This document shows, piece by piece, positions 49,353-61,619 of a stretch of DNA of 64,000 bases. Both the position numbers and the translations under genes were made by a program. Numbering within the stretch: position 1 is the first letter of the stretch; each line of letters begins with the position of its first letter. The DNA is from Struthidea cinerea (taxonomy: Eukaryota > Chordata > Aves > Passeriformes > Corcoracidae), in assembly GCA_013397865.1 (NCBI GenBank), contig VZTI01005325.1, positions 1,462,084 to 1,526,083 on the forward strand, written 5' to 3'. The notes under the pieces are model-generated. The model had not been told where the DNA came from and did no database searches. It worked only from the letters and a program-made list of their open reading frames with translations.

Positions 49353-52300
49353 TGCTGTGTCACGGATTAGCACTAGGCAGCTCTTCTATACGTGGATGGG
49401 GCAGGTACTACAGTGAGGCGTTCCAGTTTTATCAAGCCTTGATAAAAATGTTCTCCCCCATCCCTCAGTCATGCCACAAGAACTGTGGGAGAGCTGGGGA
49501 TATGCCTGCCTGCCCCTGCTCTGATCTGAAGGGCTTTGTAACATTACTCTTTAGTGGAGGCTGCAGCGGGACAGATGGAGTAGGTGCTGCAAGAAAGAGG
49601 GGACAGATGTGGGCCTGCTGCAAACCATGTTTTCCTTGAGTGGTACCCAGGCTGTCCAACACAGCCTTCCCAGCCCAGGCTGAGCCAATGTCAATGCTGA
49701 CACCACATAAACCTGCTGACTACAGCCAAGTTCTTAAATACCATGGTCCCTATGTCTGCTTGCACACCAGTCTCCTTTCCAAATCTGTGACAAATAATGA
49801 GGAGTCTCCTTCTTCTCTTTGCTCTATGCCTTCAAACAGGACCAAATTCTACTCTTGTTCCTTGTTAAACATCAAAGCTGAGAGCAAATAGGGAAAAACT
49901 GCTTGGCTGGACTGTGAGGACTGTAAAAGAGATTATACCTTCTTTTTTTTTTGGCTGCACAGAAATCAGCTTTCAATTTTGCATACAGCCACATTTCCTG
50001 CCCATCCCCACTCTCGCAGCACTATGCTGTGGCTGATGCTAGCCAAAGCTCGTCCTCTGGTGAGGGACCTTCAGCTAAGCCTTCCCCAAATGTAAGATAC
50101 ATGTGGGTAAAGATGTAGCTGGGAATTTCGCTCTCTTTTTTTTAGACACGAAAGGCAAGATTGAATTTTCAAGCTGAGAGGTAAATAATGCATGAAAAAT
50201 ACTTCCCTCAAGAGTGAGGAAAAAGTCAACACACAATCTAAACTTCTAACAGTTCCATGTGACAGCCTAAATGTGGGGGACAGTCTTAAGGACTGTGAAA
50301 CAGCCTCAATCTCTTACCCGGTACAGAGCAGCTGAAGACAGGCAATGATGATATACACATAACAGATCTGAGCAAAGCTATTCCTGGCTAACTAGAGAGT
50401 AGTAGGAATATAACTTCCTCCTTCCTTACATTTCAGAGATTGGAAAGGCAATGTATTAACAAAACAAAACAAAAAGATACAGACAAGGAGAGAGACAAGA
50501 GCACAGAGGAGGCCCGAGGGGAAAGAAAAATATTCAAATAATGGAGCGAGGGTGAGGCTGGCAAATTTTGCGGCAGTGAAACAACAGATGGACTGTAGTT
50601 CTAGTGATTCATCACACAGATGGTTCAGCAGATGGATTCTGTTGGGTTCATACAGCTTAGGTGGAAATATCAGCTGCTGATCTTGACAGGCAGGGCAGCT
50701 TCAGCAGAGGCAGTATCCTTGCTTTGCCTTCCCTTGCTCATGTCCTGTTCTCCCACAAACTGGCAGTGCAGGGACAGTGCTGAGTGCCACAGTATTAGCC
50801 AGCCTTTGGGCTCCTTACAAGCCACATAGTTCAAGATTTTCTCTGTCAGTTTTAGGAAGGAAAAATTTGCTACAAGTAGATTTACCACCTCTTTTCTGCC
50901 ACTCAGTCAAGTGACAAATGCTGTTCCTTGGGAAACAAAGATGTCTACAGATTGTGATGATTTCTTTCTACGAAAAAGTCTGTCAACCTGGATGGCATTT
51001 CTGACAGAGTATAACTTCTCCAAGGGATGAAACATCTTCCTGGTTTCACTGTGGGGGTCTAGATTCCCAAATAGCCTATGACCATTAATGCAACAAAGAG
51101 GAATTAAAGCACAATAAAATTGCTAAGATACAACAAAACACCTCCACTTAAATGTTCTGCTTGTGGATATTCATGGGACTTGTGGATATGTAGGCAGGAC
51201 GTTTTTGACCATCTTTACCCTAAAGTACATCTCGCCAGTTAATGAGAAGGACAAGCATATAAACAATATTAATTTGTTTACATATAGAGGCCATCCGGCA
51301 TGTACTCTCCTCAACAGTCTGTTTTGGCCTCAGATTCCAGTCTCTTGATACCAAAGCTCACAGGAGTAAGAAAATCTTTAAGCAGATGTGCAGTAGATAG
51401 TAACTAAAAACTCCTCATATCTGGTCTTAAAATACAGCTAAAAAAAAATGTAAGCCGATGAAGGACAGCAATGAATAAAGAAATGTCAGAGGGGAGTGGG
51501 AAGAAATAGCACAAGTGATTTGGGTCAAGATCACTTCTAGAGAAGGCCAGTGGAACAGATCCTGTTAGGGGTCCATAGAGCATACTGTAGGTTTTGGATT
51601 TGGATAGAAGCCGTCGGTATTATTAAGCAAGAAATATTATCATTGACATCGGGGAGAGAGTCTAGATTATGAGATATAAACTGAAGCAAAAATGCTATTA
51701 ATGAGGTAAGACCAGATATGCCTGGAGATAACAGCTGACCGACTTTGACTCTACTTTCTCCAAAGCAGCAGGAGATGAGATTTTTTTCTTGGTAAATAAT
51801 GAGGCCTTTGTAAAATTAGTTGAATGTGGATAAGACTTGGAAAGTACTTTTTTTCTTTTTAAGCCAGAAGAGCAAGAAGAAATTAAAGAAAAGAACAACC
51901 TTCTAAAACATATTCTCAGCATTAGTTAAAAGAATTTTTTCTGAAGGAAAAAAGTGCACATTTTAGCAAGGATACCTATGTCAAGAGTCGAGGACACACA
52001 GTAAGAAAGTAGGAGTTGCTGAAAAAAACCCCAAACTTCATAAAACAACTAAGCAAGCAAATAATTATAAGGACACATTTCATCCTGATGTTTCATTTTC
52101 CACATCACCTTTGTTCCCACCAGTTGTCCTGGAACATCCACGTAGCACTATGGACCCTTAGAGGAGCCTTCCAGAGGGACTGAATTAGAGCGCTACTCAA
52201 AGTCAAAGGCAGAGTGCATAAGAATGAGTGCATTCTCACTCTTTTTCTGCACCATTCCACCTTCTTACTTGACGACAGACCTCAGAAGATGTCCAAGACT

Positions 52301-54993
52301 TCCAGATGAGGAATGTGGCACTCTTCTTCACCCTCTGATAAACAGGATCACTGTGTAAGGAATGTCATCTGACTTCCTGACACTTTCATGTACCCAGCAA
52401 CATAGTTCACAAATGTGTATTACCATTCCCTGTGAGTAGACATGTAGGCAGTGTGGGGAGTTTAATTAGAAAAGAGAACACTGTCTCTGCTCTCAAATCT
52501 GATATTTGTGAAAGCAAAATAGGAAGTACTTGCCTCCCAGTTTTGAGGCCAAGTTTTCCACCTTGATACTGCCTTGCATTTTGCCAAACTCCGTTTCCTT
52601 TTCCTCCCTTCTTTCTGCTGCCCTACTCTAAATAGAATAAAATGGAACTTTTGGACATTGTGTGCAGTTTGAAACAGCAGCGAATCACAAAGAGGCACAA
52701 CTGATTGCCAATATAATTTTTTTGTTTTGCTTCTGAGCTTTCAACCCTCTCTCCATTGAGTGGATTTTTTCTGCTTTTCCTGCAAAAAAAAAAAATCTCT
52801 TGCCCCGCCCCCCCAAATTCTCTCCAGGTATACATATTGCTATTTTCCAGTTTATTATTGAAGTCTCTTAATTATTCAGACATTCTGAGAAAGAAAACTG
52901 GAGAACACATAAGTGGCTAAGAAAAGTTTTCTAGTTTTTGATCTAAGATATCCTTACGCCTAATAGTTAGCAATCGAGCTTTTCAAAGTCCCCTGTTTTA
53001 AGAGAATTGACTGGTTATAAGGTGAGATGAAGGGGAAAATAAATATTTAATTTGGAAATGCCAAATCTAGTCAGGCTCCATAGAAACGAATGTGACATCA
53101 GTCCAGAGAGGAAACTTTCCTTGATATCTGAAGTGGCTAAGAAAGAGGGGTGCTCATACTGACCCTAAATAAATACACCTTGTTCAACAAGCTAGAAAAC
53201 ACAAAATGTCTCTTTGCCCTTAATTGGATATTTGTTTTAACAATAGGACAATATACAAATCTGCTCACTAGAAGCAAAAGTTTTTGACTAAAGAAGTCTC
53301 ATCCACTAAACTCTTTTGCATCTTAGGCATACATCTTTCAAATTTTTCAATCTCACTCTACCATTCTCCTTTCTTCTCTTCAGATTATCTCATTGCACAG
53401 TAGCAGTAGAGACGACTTCATGCTTCACAGGAGGAAAAGTACTCTCTGGCATTTAGGGTGTGAAGAAATGTTTCCTTTCATTCCTGCCAGTAGGACATAT
53501 AGAGGAGTAGTGTGCTCTTTTTCAAGTATTAACACTGCCATTTTCATTTTGGTAAGAAGCAGCCTCCGTGTCAAGGGCTCAAATGGAGAATTTTCAAATG
53601 CAGAGTGACTTTCTCTCAGAAACACAAGCAGTGAATGTGTTGTCACAGAATTTCAGCCAGAGAGGGTCGTGAACTGATAAGATGGGGACAGAAGCTGCTG
53701 CAGTTCTGAAGCAGACCCTCAAAGACTTATATTTAAAAAGCTTGCCAGCTGAAATATTTTTGTTCCAACTTAAAGCTACTGAGAAATAGAGCAAGGCACA
53801 AGGCACCGCCAACCAAAACTGTTCTACTAAATCTTACTCCTGTTACAAAACCCCTTAATTTTGGGAAACTTCTTTCCCACGTGTGCCAAATGGAAGGAAA
53901 TGAATCCGAAAGCTAACAGAGTCCTGAGAGTGTCCCTCCCAAAACTGCAGAATAATGCAGTGATTTGGTGTATTTGTGTGCGAGGACAACATGCCTGGGG
54001 GTTCAGGACTGGACAAATTCAGCTGCTCACAGGTCCACACTCAGTGAAACAGGCAGAATTATTCTGCAAATGTGTGAGACATGGATGAGAAAAGCAGCTC
54101 TCTCTCGTCTTTTATATCAGAAAGGAGATGAAAAAGACTCTGAAAGTGGCCTCCAGATGACAAGTCTTCCAGCACAAAAGCCCCTTAGAGATGCATAGCA
54201 TATCCTTCAGCTGAGCCTTTCAGTGACTTCGGTCTCCTGATGGCTCTTACAAGTGTCAGAAATTGTGACCATCTTTTTTCCTCTAGGTCTTAGCAATGAT
54301 AGTTCAGCAAGTTTCCTGGGGGAAGGTTCGTTCCTGGCTGTTTGTGATTAGCAGCTAGAGCACTTTAATTTTTTTAACCCCATAATTTTCCCCAAAGATG
54401 TTAACTCCAAGGCTGAACCTGCTTCATTTTTATACAAAGGGGTATTGACTATCTTGCCATAATGTATTGTAATTTTCCATTGAAAGGATGTTTCATCGTA
54501 CAGCTCAGCACTTTAAAGTTTGAGAAATCTGGAATTAACATTTATCTGTGATACCTTAGTTTGCCTTCCCATTGCACAAGCTTTAGGACATCACCTATTA
54601 ATATGGTGCTATACTATCTGGCTCCTCCTGGATCTCTGTTTCACTCACTGAATGGCTAGTTCTTCATTTTTCTTTCCTTTTCATTTCTGGTGAGGCCTGA
54701 TTTAATGCATACCAACTCTTATTTACTGCTATGCTTCCAAATCCTCCCCTCTGGACAGCAGTAGTAATTCTGCAATGTATTGCTACCAAATTGGACGTGT
54801 GCACACAATGAATATTCATTAATCCTCCCTCGAAGAACACTTTGTGAAGGGATGTGCTTTTTCTGCTTGAACTTTCACCCAAACTGCATGGATGGCAATG
54901 CAGGGAATTTATTTGCTCGTTGGGGATGTTGCCAGTCAGCACATAATAGGAACCTTGATTTTTCAGAGTAATTAATACTATTTTTTTTATGAT
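49353..54993. other. Unique non-coding sequence
   Basis: About 5.6 kb without a recognisable gene or repeat family. Open frames are at most 95 codons and domain-free. An A12 run lies at about 52785 and a C-rich run follows at about 52807. Confidence 0.5.
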
Positions 54994-55188
54994 GGAGGTC
55001 TGAACAACCTGGTCTTGTGAAAAGTCTCCCTGCCCACAGCAGGGGGCTTGGAGCTAGATGATATTTAAGATCTCTTCCAATTCAAGCCATTCTATGATTC
55101 TATGGTTCTATGATTCTATGATTCTATGATTCTGTGATTCTATGGTTCTGTGATTCTATGGTTCTCTGATTCTATGATTCTGTGATTT
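54994..55188 (+). repeat. CR1 LINE 3' end with expanded octamer tail
   Basis: A 95-bp CR1 3' UTR (AACAACCTGGTCTTGTG, CCCTGCCCACAGCAGGGGG, TAGATGATATTTAAGATCTC, TTCCAATTCAAGCC) ends in twelve tandem octamers from 55089 to 55184. Most are ATTCTATG, with variants GTTCTATG, ATTCTGTG, GTTCTGTG and GTTCTCTG. Avian CR1 copies normally carry only a few octamers, so the tail has expanded as a minisatellite, either during reverse transcription or afterwards by slippage. Confidence 0.97.
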
Positions 55189-56607
55189 ACACCCTGGCCT
55201 AATCCATGCAGATTACAAATTTGGGCCCATTTGCAGATGGGAATTCAGCTCAGCTGGGCATGACCCACCTCTTCTACCAAAGCAAAAATATGATCACAAT
55301 AGATAAGAGACACACTTAAGCAGCAAAAAGTGCAAACCTACAAGCAGACTAAACATACTGCTCACATCTGTAGTGGCTTGGGATATAGAGAGGAAACAGG
55401 ATATTGGATCGCAAACACAGCAGAAAAGAATAAGAGTGAGGTGTGTTGACCTGGGCACAGAGCAGAGATGTGAAAGCCTTCAGAGGATCCTTCTGCTCTA
55501 CATATTTATTCTGTGTGTTCTCTTTCTCTCCCTTTTTCCTGGAGGCAAAATTATATGAGCAATGTTTTCTTATGCTCTGTGTTAGCTAGGCTGTATGTTT
55601 CATTATTGATAATGAAGTCTATGAAATATAACTTATATCTAGGATGGCTTGGGGTTTATTAGGTTTTTGTTTAGTTGGTTGATTTTTTTTTTAAATTTCC
55701 AGGTCTGGGTTCTCAACCATTTTTTAAAGTATCTCATATCAAAACTATGTCTTTCTCCCAAACTGTCTGCAATACTTCCTGCAGCTAAGAGATGGGTTAG
55801 AAAAATGAACTCACTGTGCAAGTTGCCAGATGCACATCTGATGATCTAATTGCTTCCAGTTGAGAACAGAGTCATAAATCAGGCTACCAGCATTTCAGAA
55901 ACTTGTCCAAACCAAGGGCAAATTACAAAGCAGTCACTTCTCTCCCCACTGGGTACCTTATACTGATAGTGACAATGGATACATAACAGGAAAGGCACAA
56001 CTCTTTCTTCCTGTTGTTGGTGGGCTCATTAAACCCCACAGATATTTTGCCACTTACCTACTGAACCATTCCAAAGTGTGGTTATTCTCCACCTTGCTGT
56101 TGTGTGTTGCCTTTCCAAGTGGCAGAATTTTGGGGCAAGACTGTGACTTTCCTTGTATATTTTCAACTCCTGTACTCTGATGCTCTGAATTCGTTAGTTT
56201 TGGATACCATCTGTGTGGTGCCACAGCTTGTGACTGTGGACATAAGAACAACCAGGTTCCATAATGGCTATGCCTGCATTGTACAGAAAAAAAAAAACAA
56301 ACCACAAATTGAGGCTTTGTATAATTCTGGGAGTCAAGGTGCCTGGGAGGAGGCAGGTTTGGAGCTGAATTGCTTTGAATTTGTTTAATTTTAGAACACT
56401 GCCATCTTGACCAATACTGTCAAAAACAACTTTATGGTAAATACTAGAGGTTCTGGTCAGGTACAGTCAAAATAATGCTTGTACTTAGAGATTGATGCTC
56501 TTCTCTCCATGAAAACAGAGAATTTATGACTGTGTGGTATGCAGACTAAAGCCCCCAGGATCATTGAAGGAAACAAGTCAGGTACGTCAAGATCCCTGGA
56601 CTATATC
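55189..56607. other. Unique non-coding sequence
   Basis: No gene recognised. Opposite-strand frames at 55639-55849 and 56054-56388 are overlapping accidental frames. Confidence 0.5.
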
Positions 56608-56692
56608 TCAGGGCCAGGAGTTGGACTTGATAATCTTTGTGGGTCCCTTCCAACTCAAGATATTATAGTCTAGTCTAATCTAGTTTAGTCTA
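56608..56692 (+). repeat. CR1 LINE, 3'-terminal fragment with TCTAGT-type tail
   Basis: CAGGGCCAGGAGTTGGACTT, GATAATCTTTGTGGGTCCC and TTCCAACTCAAGATATT are followed by repeated TCTAGT/TCTAAT units to about 56692. The tail resembles that of the copy at 48.0 kb and differs from the ATTCTATG octamer tails. Confidence 0.9.
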
Positions 56693-59600
56693 TAAAAATA
56701 TCTGATAAAAAAGAGAAACTTGACCATCAAGACAGCACAACATCATCACGGCAAAAAGCAGCTCCTGACTAAAGAGTTTATTTGGGGTGAGAATGTGTTA
56801 AACATCAATGTAAGGTATCACACTACTGAAAGCCTCTTGTGTTTGCTGCACCTTTGCAATATAATGTAAATGTTTAGCAAAGAGCTGTAGTGTGGCCTCC
56901 ACAACCTTATTTGATCCTGTAATATATTTAATCAGTCATAACAGTGCAAAATCTGAAGGCCCATACTCAACCCAGTGATTTTTAGGCACATCCCAAAGTT
57001 TCTTGAAGGGGAGCTCAGCCATTCAGAGACCTCCATATAGGTGCTGGAGAGAGATGAAAATGTTATATATTTACCACCTATTTTTTAACTCACCTTTTGA
57101 TTTGGTAAACTGAGGTTAAATCTCAGCTCTGTAAACCCTGAAGGGGTCATGGATGATGTGAGGAGTGATCCACAGCCTCATTTCTTTCCAGAAATGGTCC
57201 ATTTCATCCAGAAATTGTGCCATCCAGAATGCATATGCCACAGCTTGTTTATTTTCACAAATAGAAATATACAGCTTCCCCAACTTTCCTTCAGTTTTTG
57301 CTGACACTTGCTTTAATTGTTTAATTAATTTTGCATTGTTTTTCTGTTCTCTTTTTTTTTTGAAAAAAACTCTCCTTCTAACATGATCAGTCCTATGAAT
57401 TCTAAGTTTCTTATAAGATAAAAAAGTGAATAAAAACCAGAACTTAAAAAAGACTGGACCTCTCACTGGAAATCTGTAAATCTCTCACCAAAAAATAGCT
57501 GACCAGAGGTTATATTGCAATTTCTTTATTTTAACTCCATGTTACAATTAATCAGATTTTTTTCCAGTCCACCTTAAAGCCTTATTGCAGGAATTGATTT
57601 TAAGATGTGAATTATAAAGAAATAGCTCCCATGACTTTATTAAAAGCCACATAGATTGGATGGTCTCCCTGCAGTCATTTACCCTGGTACCTGCCCAGAA
57701 AAGCAAATGTTCAGTTTTTTGTTTGCACAGCTTTTGAAGATCACCTTCATTTTTCATTCCTTTTCCTGAATTGCGCTAAATATTTAACAGCCTGTGTTTA
57801 ATGTTAGAACTCCCAGATTTTACCTGATCATTTCAGATCTGCTGCCTTTATTTCTGAGTTATTGGAATTAATTAATAGACACTCCATGTATTTTGGCTAT
57901 CAGAGCACTGAGTCAGCTTGGAAGGCTGCTGCAAGTAACTATTAACCAATGGATAAAGTGTTTTAAAGTGCCAACACAATGTATGAGCTTGTATCCTGTC
58001 CACAAACTAAAGTTTATTTCTGAGCTGCTTTGGCGCTTTTGTAATGCTAATGATAGTCACTCAACTGTTGCCTGCAACTTCACGCCAGGTGATATAAAAC
58101 AGAGAATTGTGTGCTTCTTCAGAGGTAGCTGTAGCACAGTCATTCCCATACCTTCAAAACGCTGATCAAAAGGAGAAACAAATATATGCTACAGCTGGCA
58201 CCCTGAATTATGCTATGTGAAGTAAATACTTGCATTTAAACACAGTTACTTTGAACCCAGTGAGCTGGAGTGAGGGAGGTTGAATGTACTAGGGGAAAGG
58301 AATTGTATTTTATTTGTAGCAAATCATTCTTTAAGCCTGATAGAATTTCTCTTCATCCCTATGCTTTTCATATTGCCCTCTGCCCTTAAAAATCTTCTGC
58401 TCTCAGACTATTGTCTCTGCTGAGATGAAAAATAACTTGTAGCAAATGACTTTATTTAATTGTGGCACCATGAAGCTGTTCTTGAGCTGTTCTCCATTTT
58501 TAATGGCAGTGAGTAGACACTGTTGACTTCAGGCATTGAACTAAATAATTTAGCCATAATAGCAGCACTAAACTTAATATAATTATGTCATGTTAAAAAT
58601 GCAGGTTTATAGCCTGCTGTCATTATATTGTAATTAAGGCTGTAAGGACTCCTCTGCCCTGCACAGAGTAAAAGCAAAATAAAAATTAAAAAAATATAAA
58701 ATTACAAAATCTTCACAGCAACAAGGGCACATCCCTAACAGCTCTGGCTTCATATCTTTTCAAAATGAGAGTTTAAAATGAGAATCTGCAGCAGGACTGG
58801 AGGCATCGCTACAGCAACAAGGCAGTGATGGAGAAGTGTGTGGCTTCAGTGGCAACACGGGCAGTCTCGTACACTGCGTGTCAGGGGACCAAATGCTTTG
58901 TATCTTCCTCTGCAGCCCCAAGGATAAATTCCTTTTACCTGATTCATAAAAAGTGATCTAGATGGATCCATTCTCACCAGTTGTCTTCCTTGCCTGGGAG
59001 TCCAGCAAGATACATAACAGATGACTCAGGTGAGGGAGTGAAGTTGTCCATTTTAAACACCTTCCTCTTCCTCCCCAATATTTGCAGTCCAAATGTTTAA
59101 GAAAAAAAGCACCTTACTGCTGCTTGCAGGGTGACATTGGTGACATCACTTGGAGAGAGGCATAAGAACTGCCTTCCACATTAACCAAACGTTTGCCATT
59201 CCTCAGTATGGCATGACAGCATCTTATCTTTGTATTTCAAATGTAATAGTTGACTATAAGTAATGTAATATGTAAAGAAAGATATAGAAGCAAAATCCTG
59301 GTACATCCTCCTGCATATTTGCTTAAAATGTGACTACTGTGTTCCTATTGTGTGTTTATACACAGTTTAAAATCCAAGGAAAAGGGAACAAAAATGTTTT
59401 CTACAATACAAACACAAGATTAAGAGACACTGATGAGGTGTACAGGGCTGTAAAGTCTCTTGGTGAAGTCAGGCTACACTGACTGGTGCCACAGCCCCAA
59501 AACAAGGGGAAACATTTATGGCAGGCTATGCCAATTCACATAGATCATACTCAGGTCCCTGAGCCCATTGCTAACTCTTTCTTTCTCTCTTCTATGAGTA

Positions 59601-61615
59601 AATAAACAGACTGGGTCTGCCTCATAGTGTGTGGTCAAAACACGGGCACATGCTGGCATGATTTCCACTGGACAATTCACATCTTCATGTACTCTAAAGA
59701 GTTTATCATTCTTTTGGACAACCTGGGGACTCTACATGGTCAGGAGAAGGCATTCACAATGAAGTTGTGTGTGGCTTTTAGAACTTTGTAAGGAGATTTT
59801 TAGCACCTGGTAGGTTCAGGCTATTGGTGAGGGAAATTATACTTCTGACAGGTCACAAAACAACTGAAAGATTTATAGAGACACGGCTGAAGGGCTGTAC
59901 TTGTGAAGGAAGGGGAATAATTTTTTTATTGCTTCAAGGAAACATTTTCACTGAAATGAATTACTGTCATGAGAATCAAAGTGATTTAGCTAAGAATTTG
60001 AGTACCCCACTAATGATCTTTTCTTACAGTATTAAGAATAAATGTTCCATGGCCTCTGGCTCCAGACGAGATGACTGTGACACAGGAGCTGCACAGGGCA
60101 ATGCAGAGAAGGAACGTGAGCAGGTGCCACTATGAGGCTCTGTCCCCGGGTGGACATGAGCTTGTACACCACCACTCTTTACACTCTCCTGTAACAGAGA
60201 CATGTTGTTCCTGCAGAACAGTAAATCCCAAAATGAGCCACCAGTATGCACGAGAGGACTGTCCCCTGTGTGCTCTTGGACATCTATTATGGAAAAAAAC
60301 CCCAGAATAAAAGATAAAAAAACCCAACAAACCAATCACCCCAACAATTTACTGCACAGCAGAGCTGGTTGGAAGATTTCCCCTTCACACGCAACCATTT
60401 CCTCATCCGCTTTGGTCTTGCCAGACCTGAAGAGTCCACCAGAAACTGTGGGATACAGGTCATCTGAGAAATGCTCTAGAGCACATCTGCTTCAGATGCA
60501 TTCCCAGAAAACAGGATGCTTGCCACATACTTCTCTAGTGTCCTGCATGGAAATTCTGCCTTTTGTCCCTCGTATCTCTCACAGAATAGGCCGCCAGCTT
60601 TTGCAGAATTCACAGTGGCTGTTTGAAGGGGTAATGTTGTTCCACAGCGTTTTAAAACAGCACAGGTCAAGGTTGGTAACATGATAATAGGTTTGCTCTG
60701 CAGTTCTTTTGCAGTGTGTCTTGGGGCTTTTGAAGATGAAGTCAAAGCAGGCAGCACATTAGACTTTGAATGTCACACCTCACAAAAATGTGTCCAGCTG
60801 CAAAATAGTATCTAACTCTTAGAAGTATTATTAACATGCAGACAGCATGTTTTCTTGTATGAAATGATATATTTTCCCTCCCTCTTAAATGAAGCATAAT
60901 CCAGAAGGTATAATTGCATTAGATGTGAAGTAAACTGGGAGCTGGGGGTCATAAATCAATAAATAACTCAGCCTGCAGCCTCATGGTTTATTGATTCACA
61001 AGCTGTTTATCCCCCACCTCCCACTATATACTCTACATAAGATGCAATTATTGCTGAGTTATCCCTTCTGTGCATGTACCCAGACTTAGATGTCTCATCA
61101 GAACAAACACACATCCATTGCAAAGATACAAGAATCCTAACAAGACGGCTTTGTTGTCTTAATTAGTTTTAGAAGTGCATTAAATTAATCTGAGCCTCAT
61201 AAAATCCTCACCCAGCATATTCACTTGGTGATTACAATCACACTACTATTGTCATGGCTTCAACTATTTAGAACATGCTAACCTGAGTGAAACAGATTGT
61301 GTTTGGAATTAGGCTTTTTCTACCTGGAGAAGTGATACAGGTCTGAGCGAACTGCAGGATGAAACAAAACTGTTGATGTTCCTGAAGTCAATCTGCAGGT
61401 ACAGTCTAGCAAGGTGCAGTTTTCAGAAAGGGCCGTCATTAAAGGAAATTCAGATTGTGCCGCATATGGTTACAGAATCTTTTGAGTCATTTGGGAAAGA
61501 ACAGTGGACTTGGTTCCATGTTTGCTTTGAATTTCTGGTCTCAAATAGCAAGAAAATCTGTGGAAATGAGGAGCTGAATATACCTATGCAAGGAAAGAAT
61601 ACAGTTCCTTAAAAC
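56693..61615. other. Unique non-coding sequence with candidate conserved stretches
   Basis: No gene is recognised. The frame at 60202-60684 (160 codons) is the longest apart from the CR1 relic but has no domain and overlaps a minus-strand frame of 103 codons. The stretches 58440-58680 and 60880-61290 are rich in homeodomain-like TAATTA/CAATTA and TTTAT motifs and look like conserved non-coding elements; this is a visual judgement only. Confidence 0.45.
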
Positions 61616-61619
61616 TGTC

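Noticed and set aside
60202..60684. 160-codon open frame, plus strand
   Set aside because: No recognisable domain, no clear splice context, and it overlaps a 103-codon minus-strand frame. This length is expected by chance in a 64-kb window with a GC-richer patch.
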